This document shows positions 35,777 to 44,510 of a stretch of DNA of 64,000 bases, piece after piece. Origin of the DNA: Flavisolibacter longurius (GTDB lineage: Bacteria; Bacteroidota; Bacteroidia; Chitinophagales; Chitinophagaceae); contig JABUMY010000006.1 in assembly GCA_013327885.1 (NCBI GenBank), positions 124,001 through 188,000 on the forward strand, given 5' to 3'. The notes beneath the pieces are model-generated. The model ran no database searches, was not told where the DNA came from, and saw nothing but the letters and a program-made list of their open reading frames with translations. The position numbers were made by a program, and so were the translations under genes. Position 1 is the stretch's first letter. Each line of letters opens with the position of its first letter.

Positions 35777-38197
35777 ATGTTTCGCAATTATATGAAGATA
35801 GCCTTTCGCAATACCTGGAAAAACAAGGGGTATTCGGCTATCAACATTTTTGGCCTGGCTGTCGGGCTGGCCACCTGTCTTCTTATCCTGCTTTTTGTGG
35901 TAGATGAACTAAGCTACGATCGGTTCAACGAAAAAGCAGACCGCATTTACCGGGTGGATACAGAAATAAATTTTGGCGGATCGCACCAGCACATGGCCGT
36001 TACGACCGATCCGCTGGGAGCAGCTATGAAAGCCGATTTTCCGCAGGTAGAGCAATATGTACGCTTCCGCGATTATGGCGGTTTCCGCGTAAAAAAAGAC
36101 AATGAAAATGTGCAGGAAGCAAGGGTGGTGCATGCCGATAAAACCTTGTTCGATGTATTTACCTTTCCCTTGCTTGCAGGCAATGCAAGTACAGCGCTTG
36201 CCGATCCGTCTTCAATCGTCATAAGCGAAGACATGGCCCGCAAATATTTTGGCGCAACCGATGTGGTGGGCAAAACACTTAGGGTAGATGACAACCGTGA
36301 CTATACCGTTTCCGCAGTGATGAAGAATATGCCGGTCCAATCGCATTTTCAATATGATTTTATCGTACCGCTGCATACCGAGGAGAGCCGGCAAGGCAAC
36401 TGGCTCAGTCACAACTTTGCCACCTATATTGTTTTAAAAAAAGGTGCCGATGAAAAAAAGCTGGCCGCGCAGCTTCCGGGCTTTATCAAAAAATATGTAG
36501 GCCCGCAGGCGCAGGCTTTCTTAAGCGCCAGTTACGAAGAGCTGGAAAAAGCCGGGTCTTACATCCGTTACAGTCTTACGCCACTGACCAGCATTTACCT
36601 GCACTCAAACAAAGCCGCTGAACTGGGTCGCAGGGGCAATATCCAGTACGTGTATATTTTTTCCGCCATTGCCGTGTTTATCTTGCTCATTGCCTGCGTC
36701 AACTTTATGAACCTTTCCACCGCCCGTTCGGCTAACCGGGCAAAAGAAGTTGGCGTTCGAAAGGTTTTGGGTTCACACAAGAAAAACCTGGTGGCGCAGT
36801 TTCTTACCGAATCGATCTTCATTTCTTTTCTTTCGATGCTGATCGCACTTTGCCTGGCGCAATTGCTCTTACCTCTCTTCAACGAGCTGGCAGGAAAGTC
36901 GATCACGCTGGGTTTGTTCACCCAACCCTGGCTTTTACCATCACTTTTGGCGCTGATGCTGTTGGTTGGTTTGCTGGCAGGGAGCTATCCCTCTTTTTAC
37001 TTGTCTTCTTTTCAACCGGTAACGGTTTTGAAAGGGCGCCTTGGCGGTGGCTTTCGTCGCAGTTGGCTGCGCAACAGTCTTGTCGTTTTCCAGTTTTCTA
37101 TTTCCATTATTCTTATTGTAGGCACTGTTGTTATCTACAGCCAACTCGGTTATATCCGCAGCAAAAACCTTGGCTTTAACCGCGAACAGGTTTTGGTGGT
37201 ACACAACGGTTACCCCCTGGAAGAAAAGGCCAAAACCTTCCGCAACGAAATAAAAAATATCAAAGGCGTGGAAGCCGTGTCGATGACGGGTTACCTGCCT
37301 ACCAGCGATTACCGTGGCGACAGTCCGATCTTTTCTGATGCTTCGCTGGACCAAAAAGCAGCGGTGAGCATGCAGAACTGGTATGTAGATGAAGACTATG
37401 TTCCCGCCATGAAGATGGAAGTGCTGAAAGGCCGCAATTTTTCGACACAAATGGCCACCGATTCTTCCGGTGTTCTCCTAAACGAAGCGGCTGCACGATT
37501 GCTGCCTTTCCAGGATCCCATCGGTAAAACCGTTTATTATGTGGACGACTTCCAGGCGAAAAAAACAAAGCCTTACCGCGTACTCGGCATCCTGAAAGAT
37601 TTCAATTTTAATTCGCTCCGCGAGCAGGTTTCTCCCATGGCGCTTTTCTTTCACGAAGAGCGGGGCAAGTTTGCCGTTCGTTTTCAAACCGAAGCGGTGA
37701 GCAGCGTGCTGGCGCAGATTGAAGCCACCTGGAAAAAAATGGCACCGGGACAACCCTTTAGCTATTCGTTTATGGACGAAGATTTCAACCGCATTTACCA
37801 GGGTGAAGAAAGGGTAGGACGGATCGCACTGAGCTTTTCGGTACTGGCTATCCTTATTGCCTGCATGGGCCTTTTGGGCTTGGTCACATATGCCGCAGAG
37901 CAGCGCACCAAAGAAATTGGTATTCGTAAAGTGCTTGGCGCATCTGTCACCAATATCGTCAACATGCTGTCGAAGGATTTTGTGAAGCTGGTGATCGTCG
38001 CCATCTTTCTTGCCTTTCCGCTTGCCTGGTGGGCGATGAACAAATGGCTGCAGGATTTTGCCTACCGCATCAACATTGACTGGAAAGTATTCCTGTTAGC
38101 AGGGCTGGCGGCGATCTTTATCGCCCTGGCCACGGTTGCCGTGCAGGCCGTAAAAGCAGCGCTGGCCAACCCGGTAAAAAACCTGCGGACAGAATAA
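35777..38197 (+). CDS. MacB/FtsX-type ABC permease 9
   Basis: 806 residues, double-MacB plan, 132 bp after the adhesin-like gene. Coupling motifs are KEVGVRK and KEIGIRK; the second periplasmic motif is KDFNFNSLR (subfamily A variant). Start MFRNYMKIAFRN and tail NPVKNLRTE. The preceding gap has a 7-bp inverted repeat (35710-35716 with 35737-35743) with no T-run on the sense strand, so read-through from the adhesin-like gene is possible. Confidence 0.92.
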   Translation: MFRNYMKIAFRNTWKNKGYSAINIFGLAVGLATCLLILLFVVDELSYDRFNEKADRIYRVDTEINFGGSHQHMAVTTDPLGAAMKADFPQVEQYVRFRDYGGFRVKKDNENVQEARVVHADKTLFDVFTFPLLAGNASTALADPSSIVISEDMARKYFGATDVVGKTLRVDDNRDYTVSAVMKNMPVQSHFQYDFIVPLHTEESRQGNWLSHNFATYIVLKKGADEKKLAAQLPGFIKKYVGPQAQAFLSASYEELEKAGSYIRYSLTPLTSIYLHSNKAAELGRRGNIQYVYIFSAIAVFILLIACVNFMNLSTARSANRAKEVGVRKVLGSHKKNLVAQFLTESIFISFLSMLIALCLAQLLLPLFNELAGKSITLGLFTQPWLLPSLLALMLLVGLLAGSYPSFYLSSFQPVTVLKGRLGGGFRRSWLRNSLVVFQFSISIILIVGTVVIYSQLGYIRSKNLGFNREQVLVVHNGYPLEEKAKTFRNEIKNIKGVEAVSMTGYLPTSDYRGDSPIFSDASLDQKAAVSMQNWYVDEDYVPAMKMEVLKGRNFSTQMATDSSGVLLNEAAARLLPFQDPIGKTVYYVDDFQAKKTKPYRVLGILKDFNFNSLREQVSPMALFFHEERGKFAVRFQTEAVSSVLAQIEATWKKMAPGQPFSYSFMDEDFNRIYQGEERVGRIALSFSVLAILIACMGLLGLVTYAAEQRTKEIGIRKVLGASVTNIVNMLSKDFVKLVIVAIFLAFPLAWWAMNKWLQDFAYRINIDWKVFLLAGLAAIFIALATVAVQAVKAALANPVKNLRTE

Positions 38198-38257
38198 CGA
38201 TTTATATAGAGTACAAGGGCAGGCAAACCTGCCATCACCTTACCGAAACCATCATCT

Positions 38258-40612
38258 ATGCTTCAAACGTATGTAAAGATCGCCTGGCGGAATATCTGGA
38301 GAAACAAAGTTTTTTCGGCCACCAACCTGCTTGGACTTTCCATTGGCATGACCTGTACGCTGCTTATTTTATTATGGGTACAGGATGAGCTGAGCTGGGA
38401 TAAATTTCACCCCAATCACAAAGAGGTTTACCATGTGATGGTGAACCGGAATTTTAATGGTGAGATCACCACGGATGTGTCTACACCGTTTCCGCTGGCG
38501 GCAGCGTTAAAGCAATCGTTTCCCGAAATAAAAAACAGCTCGCTTGATAATTTAGGCGGCGAGCAGGTGCTGAAATACAATGAGACGATTATAAAGCAGC
38601 GAGGCCTAACGGTTCATGGCGATTATTTCAACGTCTTTCGCTGGCCATTTGATAAAGGCGATGCTGCCACTGCGCTGACCAATCCTGATCATATTGTACT
38701 GACAGCATCTGTTGCCAAATCTCTTTTCGGCAACGAAGAACCGCTGGGGAAGGTCATTAAGCTAAATAACCAGGAGCTGAAAACCGTTTCTGCCATTGTA
38801 AAAGATCCGCCACGGAATTCAACGGTGCAATTCAGCTTTATCATGCCATTCAATACAAATGGCGATTATATACGCGAAGCTTCCAACGATTGGGTCAATT
38901 CGTTTACCGAGTGTTTTGTAGAGCTGGCGCCGGGCACCGATGTAGCTGCGCTGAATAAAAAGATCTCGGAAATGGCGCACCGCCGTAACCCGGATCATAA
39001 GTTCGATTATTTTTTGCACCCGATGGCAAAGTGGCGGCTGTACAGCGATTTTCGCAACGGCATCAACACAGGCGGCATGATCGCTTATGTTCGCCTGTTC
39101 AGCATCATTGCCATTATTATTTTGCTGATTGCCTGCGTTAATTTCATGAACCTTTCCACGGCAAAGTCGGAGAAGCGGGCCAAAGAAGTGGGCATTCGCA
39201 AAACCCTGGGTTCTGCCAAGCGGCAACTGATCCTGCAGTTTTACAGCGAGTCCATGATCATTTCCCTTCTTTCTTTTTTGATTGCCATTCTTGCGGTGTT
39301 TGCTTTGCTGCCGTTTTTCAATACACTGGTCGAAAAAAGCCTGCAGGTCCCACTGAAGAATGCTGGTTTTTGGATGCTTGCTTTGGCGATGATACTGCTA
39401 ACGGGTTTTATTGCCGGAAGCTACCCTGCGCTTTACCTGTCGTCGTTCAATCCCATTAAAGTCCTGAAAGGAACATTTTTGCCCGGTCGCCGTGCTGCTA
39501 TGCCGCGAAAGCTTTTGGTGGTGATGCAGTTCGGTGTGTCGGTGTTGCTGATCTCATCCACCATTCTTATTTACCAGCAGGTGCAACATGTAAAGAACCG
39601 CGACATTGGGTACAACACCAACAACCTTCTTTCCATTCCTTCTTCTGCCGATGCCAACCGCAATGCGGAGGCAATCAAAAACGGCTTGCTCCAGGCCAAC
39701 CTTGTTTCTTCGGTTACCCGTACATTTTCGCCCATCACAGAGATATGGAATTTTACACCCGCCCCTGATTACAAAGGCAAGCCCGCCGATGCCAACATTA
39801 TTATGGCGGCTACCAGGGCTGATGCAGGATTTGTTTCCACCATTGGTGCCCGGCTCTTGCAGGGCCGCGACCTGACCACAGCACCGATAGATTCTTCCGC
39901 TATGCTGCTGAACAAAACAGCAGTGAATATCTTACAACTGAAGGATCCCATTGGCATGGAAATGCGTTATGGCAATCGCACCTTTACGGTAGTAGGTGTA
40001 ACGGAAGACGTGGTGATGACATCGCCATTTGCGCCGGTACTACCCATGATGATCTTACCGGAACGGAATGGCGGCAATTATTTTGTGATGCGCCTGAAAG
40101 AAGGGGTGAAGCCACAGGAAGCCCTGCCAAAGATCGAAGCCCTGTTTAAAAAGCACAATCCCGAATATCCCTTCGAGTTCCGGTTTGTTGAACAGGAGAT
40201 CAACCGCAAATTTGTTACGGAAGACATGATCGCCGGTTTGAGCAAGATCTTTGCCGGACTGGCCATTTTTATCTGCTGTCTTGGTCTTTCGGGGCTGGCT
40301 TCTTTTACTATTGAAAGAAGATTTAAGGAGATCGGTATCCGGAAAGTGTTGGGTGCTTCTGTGCAACAGTTGCTCTATTTGATCTCTAAAGAATTTCTGT
40401 TGCTGGTCTTGCTGGCGGCACTGATCAGTATACCGGTGACCTGGTGGCTCCTGCACAACTGGCTGCAGAATTATGAGTACCGCATTGGCATCAGTATCTG
40501 GTTGTTTATGGGAAGTTGCGCCAGTGTTGTGCTCTTGACGATGCTGATTGTTTGGCTGAATGCAGCCAGGGCAGCCATGGCCAGCCCTTCGAAAAGCCTT
40601 CGAACCGAATAA
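38258..40612 (+). CDS. MacB/FtsX-type ABC permease 10 (subfamily B)
   Basis: 784 residues, the shortest of the ten. NRNFNGE in the first and EDVVMTSPF in the second periplasmic domain group it with permeases 4 and 6. Coupling motifs are KEVGIRK and KEIGIRK; the tail is SPSKSLRTE. It follows permease 9 by 60 bp and is the last permease of the array. Confidence 0.92.
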   Translation: MLQTYVKIAWRNIWRNKVFSATNLLGLSIGMTCTLLILLWVQDELSWDKFHPNHKEVYHVMVNRNFNGEITTDVSTPFPLAAALKQSFPEIKNSSLDNLGGEQVLKYNETIIKQRGLTVHGDYFNVFRWPFDKGDAATALTNPDHIVLTASVAKSLFGNEEPLGKVIKLNNQELKTVSAIVKDPPRNSTVQFSFIMPFNTNGDYIREASNDWVNSFTECFVELAPGTDVAALNKKISEMAHRRNPDHKFDYFLHPMAKWRLYSDFRNGINTGGMIAYVRLFSIIAIIILLIACVNFMNLSTAKSEKRAKEVGIRKTLGSAKRQLILQFYSESMIISLLSFLIAILAVFALLPFFNTLVEKSLQVPLKNAGFWMLALAMILLTGFIAGSYPALYLSSFNPIKVLKGTFLPGRRAAMPRKLLVVMQFGVSVLLISSTILIYQQVQHVKNRDIGYNTNNLLSIPSSADANRNAEAIKNGLLQANLVSSVTRTFSPITEIWNFTPAPDYKGKPADANIIMAATRADAGFVSTIGARLLQGRDLTTAPIDSSAMLLNKTAVNILQLKDPIGMEMRYGNRTFTVVGVTEDVVMTSPFAPVLPMMILPERNGGNYFVMRLKEGVKPQEALPKIEALFKKHNPEYPFEFRFVEQEINRKFVTEDMIAGLSKIFAGLAIFICCLGLSGLASFTIERRFKEIGIRKVLGASVQQLLYLISKEFLLLVLLAALISIPVTWWLLHNWLQNYEYRIGISIWLFMGSCASVVLLTMLIVWLNAARAAMASPSKSLRTE

Positions 40613-40749
40613 TGGAAAAGGAGCAATGGAAGAGAACAATCGAAAATCAACATCCTTCGCAAAGAATTTTTATGCGGAGAATTAATCGCCCATAGCAATT
40701 GTTGCGATAGGTTATTCGTTGAACTTTCCTTACATAAAAAAACAAACCA

Positions 40750-41199
40750 ATGAAATATCTTAAAGCGGCAGCAATGATAACAGCATGATTACTTTTCTTT
40801 TTTGCGAGTGCCAATGCACAGCAGGAAGGGGAAAAAGCTGCAATTGAAAAAGCTATACTGAATTATGTAGAAGCGTTTTATGAAGCCGACACCACCAAAG
40901 CGTACGAAAGCGTAGCAAAAGACCTCGCCAAGCGAGGGTATTTCAGGTCAAAAGATGGAGCGCAGCACGAAGCGAAAATGAGTTTTGAGCAATTGGTAAA
41001 ACTGGCGCAGCGCTGGAAATCGTCACAACAAATTACAGCTAACAGCCCACGTAACATTACCGTTTTTGAGATCCTTGACCGTATTGCTACGGCTAAAGTG
41101 GAAGCCCAATGGGGGATCGATTATTTTCACCTTGCGAGGCAAAATGGTAAATGGACCATCATCAATGTTTTGTGGCAGGACTACCCGTTAAAAAACTAG
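40750..41199 (+). pseudogene. Small secreted NTF2/lumazine-binding-like protein with in-frame stop
   Basis: Starting at ATG 40750 the frame reads MKYLKAAAMITA, then TGA (40786-40788), then LLFFFASANAQQEG and on without a break to 41199. Read through, it is a typical signal peptide plus a compact domain of about 125 residues (AIEKAILNYVEAFYEADT, then WTIINVLWQDYPLKN), of the kind seen in NTF2-like putative lumazine-binding proteins. One base change from TGG or CGA would create the stop. Other genes here end in TGA, so the codon is not reassigned. It is either a recent nonsense mutation or a sequence error. A start at ATG 40978 would keep only the last 73 residues and no signal. Confidence 0.7.
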
Positions 41200-41474
41200 T
41201 TTTACTTTCCAAATTAGTTCAACGATGCCTGATGTTACATGTTTGGCACATTTGATCACTTCTTCGATTGTTAGCATGCAGGCCACCAAAGCAAATTAAC
41301 TTAGTCAGCTATCTATTCATGCATCGAAGAAGCGAAAGTGAGACGGGAAATATAACATGTCGAACAGGGCGAAATGAAATATCTTAATTAGGTAAGTATC
41401 TCGTGCCATGTCACTTCTAAACGCAGGAAAGCTAAACTTTTTGAACGTCCGCCGCGGGCCGTTTCCGTACATTC
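41200..41474. other. Intergenic region upstream of ATPase 2
   Basis: No gene seen. A CGAACAG half-site occurs at 41361-41367 and a TTGGCACATTTG stretch near 41240, but neither has a partner at the spacing used by the three activator elements. Confidence 0.35.
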
Positions 41475-41494
41475 GCTGTATCAAAAACGAACAG
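41475..41494. promoter_or_regulatory. Upstream activator element 3
   Basis: All 20 bases match element 1 (12324-12343), including the core TGTATCAAAAACGAACAG. The downstream CGAACA repeat of elements 1 and 2 is missing here. It precedes ATPase 2. Confidence 0.65.
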
Positions 41495-41544
41495 CTACGT
41501 AGACAACCAGGTTTCTAACACCTTGACTACCAATCCACAAAAAA

Positions 41545-41560
41545 TTGGTACGTTATTCAT
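41545..41560 (+). promoter_or_regulatory. Sigma-54-like promoter of ATPase 2 and tolC
   Basis: TTGGTACGTTATTCAT shares TTGG-AC and TTATT-CAT with the adaptor promoter but has a weak -12 part (TTCA). It begins 68 bp after the activator core, 22 bp (about two helical turns) closer than the other two. The leader would be about 17 bases. Confidence 0.45.
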
Positions 41561-41586
41561 AACCAAAACACTACCAAAGAGTCATT

Positions 41587-42276
41587 ATGATTGAGCTGCA
41601 ACATATTTCCAAATGGTACACTATCGGCGGCAAGCCATCTTTTATTCTTAAAGACATTAACCTGACCGTTGCCGAAGGCGAGTTTCTTTCCATTATGGGA
41701 CCATCGGGTTCGGGCAAATCAACGCTGCTGAATATTATCGGTATGCTTGACATGCCGTCGGAAGGTAGGTACCAGTTCATGGGACAATCGGTCTATGACC
41801 TGAAAGAAAAACACCGCTCCGAATTGTACAAAAAAAACATCGGCTTTATTTTCCAAGCTTATCACCTGATCGATGAATTAACGGTGTACGAAAACATTGA
41901 AACACCCTTGCTTTACCAGAACATCAAAGGATCGGAACGCAAAGCCATGGTGGCCGATGTACTGGACCGCTTTAACATCGTCGGCAAGAAAGATCTTTTT
42001 CCCTCGCAGCTTTCCGGTGGCCAGCAACAGCTTGTAGGCATTGCCCGGGCCCTCATTGCCAAGCCGCGATTGCTCCTGGCTGATGAGCCAACAGGCAACC
42101 TCAATTCAAAGCAGGGAGAGGAGATCATGGCCCTGTTTAAAGCACTCAACGAAGAAGAAGGCATCACCATCATCCAGGTGACCCACTCCGAAAAAAACGC
42201 CGAATACGGTGGCCGCAAGATCGATCTCCTGGATGGCCGTATTCAGCAATCGATAAAAGAGAACGCCAGCGTATGA
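41587..42276 (+). CDS. ABC exporter ATPase 2 (MacB/LolD type)
   Basis: 229 residues. Walker A GPSGSGKST is at 38-46, followed by the Q loop FQAYHLIDELTVYENIETPL, signature LSGGQQQLV and Walker B LLLADEPTGNLN. The signature ends QLVGIARA where ATPase 1 has QRVAVARA. It has its own activator element and promoter, separate from the permeases. Its stop overlaps the tolC start (ATGA), so both are made together. It may serve the same permeases as ATPase 1 or replace it under other conditions; sequence alone cannot say which. Confidence 0.94.
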   Translation: MIELQHISKWYTIGGKPSFILKDINLTVAEGEFLSIMGPSGSGKSTLLNIIGMLDMPSEGRYQFMGQSVYDLKEKHRSELYKKNIGFIFQAYHLIDELTVYENIETPLLYQNIKGSERKAMVADVLDRFNIVGKKDLFPSQLSGGQQQLVGIARALIAKPRLLLADEPTGNLNSKQGEEIMALFKALNEEEGITIIQVTHSEKNAEYGGRKIDLLDGRIQQSIKENASV

Positions 42277-43601
42277 AACGAATATTTTTTCCAGGCCTCC
42301 TGCTTTTCCTTTTAAGCCTGTGCGCTAAAGCGCAACCGGTTTACACCCTGCAGCAGGCCATTGATACCGCCCTGGCAAAAAACATTGCCGTCAGGCAAAG
42401 TGGTTTGCTGTCAGAAGAAGCCGCGGTTTACATGAAACAGGCAAGGGCCAACCTTTTACCTGACCTGGGTGCCACCTTCAACCACGGCATCAACCAGGGC
42501 AGGAGCATTGACCCTTTTACCAATGCCTTTGTGAACCAAACAGTGAATTTTGCGGGCTATGGCCTTAGTTCCGGCGTGGTGCTTTTTAACGGCTTTACCA
42601 TGCAAAATACCCTGAAGCAAACAGTATATTCTTACGATGCGTCGCGAATGGAATTGCAGCAGGCAAAAGACAACCTGACCCTAAACGTTATACTGGCTTA
42701 CCTGCAGGTGTTGAATGCCGAAGACATGCTGTCGGCGGCCATCTCCCAGCGGGAGGTCAGCAACAAACAACTGGAACGATTGCAGGTGCTGGATGGACAG
42801 GGCGCCATTAGTCCTTCACAGGTTTCGGATGTAAAAGGTCAATTGATGAACGACGAGCTGAGTATTCTCAACCTTCGTAATTCCCTGGAAACTGCCAAGC
42901 TTTCGCTGGCGCAACTGATGAATGTGCCCTACCAGCGCAGCCTGACCCTGCAACGCATCAATGCCGATGAATTCCTGACCAGCTATGGCCTTAGTGCAAG
43001 TGATGTGTACAACACGGCCCTGCAGCAATTTTCACAGATCAAATCCGTTGAACTGCGTCGCCGCAGTGCCGAATATGCATTGAAGGCAACCCGTGGCACT
43101 TTATTTCCTGTCGTTACACTGGGTGGGAACATGCAAACGAATTATTCCAGTGTGGCCATGGATGCCAGCGGGAAGATTCCTTACAAAGACCAGATCAGCA
43201 ACAACATGTTTTACACGCTGAACCTGGGACTGCGCATTCCTATCTTTTCGAACCTGCGTGCCCGCAACAACATCAAGCTGGCCGACATACAAGTGCGTAA
43301 CAGCGAGCTGGTAGAAGAAAATACACGGGTGCAACTACGCCAACAGGTAGAGCAGGCGCATCTTTCCATGACCAATGCCTATGAACGCTATAAAGCATTG
43401 CTGGACCAGGTAGCGGCTTACAAGACTTCATTTAAAGCGGCGGAAGCAAGGCTGGCGGCAGGCGTAGGAACAACGGTTGATTACATTATTGCCAAGAGCA
43501 ATTTGGACAGGGCCGACATCAATCTTATCAACGCAAAATATGATTTTGTGCTGCGGAAAAAGATTCTTGATTATTACCAGAACGTAGCAACTGTCCGCTA
43601 A
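42273..43601 (+). CDS. TolC-family outer membrane channel
   Basis: 442 residues with a Sec signal (FFPGLLLFLLSLCAKAQ). Two related halves of long amphipathic helices and short strands follow, as in outer membrane efflux proteins: YTLQQAIDTALAKNIAVRQ opens half one, and NLGLRIPIFSNLRARNNIKLA lies in half two. It should form the trimeric exit duct for the adaptor and permeases upstream. It is the last gene before a strong terminator and the only outer membrane channel in the locus. Confidence 0.93.
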   Translation: MKRIFFPGLLLFLLSLCAKAQPVYTLQQAIDTALAKNIAVRQSGLLSEEAAVYMKQARANLLPDLGATFNHGINQGRSIDPFTNAFVNQTVNFAGYGLSSGVVLFNGFTMQNTLKQTVYSYDASRMELQQAKDNLTLNVILAYLQVLNAEDMLSAAISQREVSNKQLERLQVLDGQGAISPSQVSDVKGQLMNDELSILNLRNSLETAKLSLAQLMNVPYQRSLTLQRINADEFLTSYGLSASDVYNTALQQFSQIKSVELRRRSAEYALKATRGTLFPVVTLGGNMQTNYSSVAMDASGKIPYKDQISNNMFYTLNLGLRIPIFSNLRARNNIKLADIQVRNSELVEENTRVQLRQQVEQAHLSMTNAYERYKALLDQVAAYKTSFKAAEARLAAGVGTTVDYIIAKSNLDRADINLINAKYDFVLRKKILDYYQNVATVR

Positions 43602-43617
43602 ACAAGTTTGTTATAGG

Positions 43618-43650
43618 AAACGGCCCGGTAAAATACCGGGCCGTTTGTTT
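43618..43650 (+). terminator. Intrinsic terminator after tolC
   Basis: A perfect 13-bp GC-rich stem (43618-43630 with 43634-43646) with a 3-base loop is followed by GTTTTGTTG. It marks the end of the exporter locus. Confidence 0.92.
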
Positions 43651-43751
43651 TGTTGTGTTAATTGAAAAGAAGAGGAGAGAATATTCTTCGATCGGGTTTT
43701 TACAAAGAAGTTCCCTTTCAGCCGCGACAGCAAGAGTTATTTTTCAGTTAC

Positions 43752-44369
43752 TCATTTTAATTCTGCCAGCCATTGCTGGGCAAACGCTCTTGCCGCATCC
43801 ACCGTGCGTTTGCCGCTGCGGAAACAAGCTTTCCAAAACGGATCTTTGGCTTCCAGCGCCGGGTCGGCAAATACCATCTTACGGTCTTTTTTGACAAGCT
43901 TTGCATTGTAATCGATGGTGGCTGTTTCCGCTAAGAATTGCAGCAACCGTTTCCTTAGCAAGCCATTGATGGTAGCCGGAAATTCTGCTTCCCAGTATTG
44001 GAGGTCCTGCCGGTAAACCGCCATGGTTTCAGCGTTCTGGTCACGGCCTTCGGGTTTTACCGGTTTTCCTTCCTGGCGGGCCTGCTCATAATTGGCAGCA
44101 AACGAAGGTGTTTGCACATATGCTTTTACGTATTGTCCCATGGCTTTTACCGCTTCTTCCCTTTGGTCTAACGATAAAGCCGCCATCATTGGTGTGCCGG
44201 CAAAAGCCATGCTGCCGCTGATGAAATTGGCATCTATATAACTTTCGGCTTCTTCGGTTTGCAAACCCAGTTGCTGAAAGATTGTATTGTAAAAAGCACG
44301 GGCCTGTACCAGGGTAATGGCGAAAAGGGCGGCAACGCTTAGCGCCAAAAGAGGGAAACGTTTTTTCAT
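43752..44369 (-). CDS. Secreted protein of unknown function
   Basis: 205 residues beginning with a Sec signal (KKRFPLLALSVAALFAITLVQA). The mature part is mostly helical and has no family I recognise. Notable stretches are YIDANFISGSMAFAGTPMM and a paired-cysteine-free tail DPFWKACFRSGKRTVDAARAF. A -7 box lies 14 bases upstream. It is transcribed toward the tolC terminator and is probably independent of the exporters. Function unknown. Confidence 0.75.
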   Translation of the reverse strand: MKKRFPLLALSVAALFAITLVQARAFYNTIFQQLGLQTEEAESYIDANFISGSMAFAGTPMMAALSLDQREEAVKAMGQYVKAYVQTPSFAANYEQARQEGKPVKPEGRDQNAETMAVYRQDLQYWEAEFPATINGLLRKRLLQFLAETATIDYNAKLVKKDRKMVFADPALEAKDPFWKACFRSGKRTVDAARAFAQQWLAELK

Positions 44370-44382
44370 ACTCTGTTTTTGG

Positions 44383-44390
44383 CAAAACTA
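44383..44390 (-). promoter_or_regulatory. Putative -7 box for the 43752-44369 gene
   Basis: The minus strand reads TAGTTTTG, a full TAnnTTTG match, 14 bases before the ATG; the leader would be about 8 bases. Confidence 0.45.
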
Positions 44391-44510
44391 TTCCTGTTGT
44401 CTCCTGCCAGCTTCCGTTGCAGCACCGGTTTTTTCATCTACGTAGAAACCGCAACCGGCCCTTTCTATTAGGAAGCACGGCAACCGCTGTGTATCTTTAG
44501 CACAGCCACT

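Noticed and set aside
40786-40788. Reassignment of TGA to an amino acid as explanation of the interrupted gene
   Set aside because: Several intact genes here use TGA as their stop (for example 14005-14007 and 70), and no selenocysteine-type hairpin was recognised after the codon.
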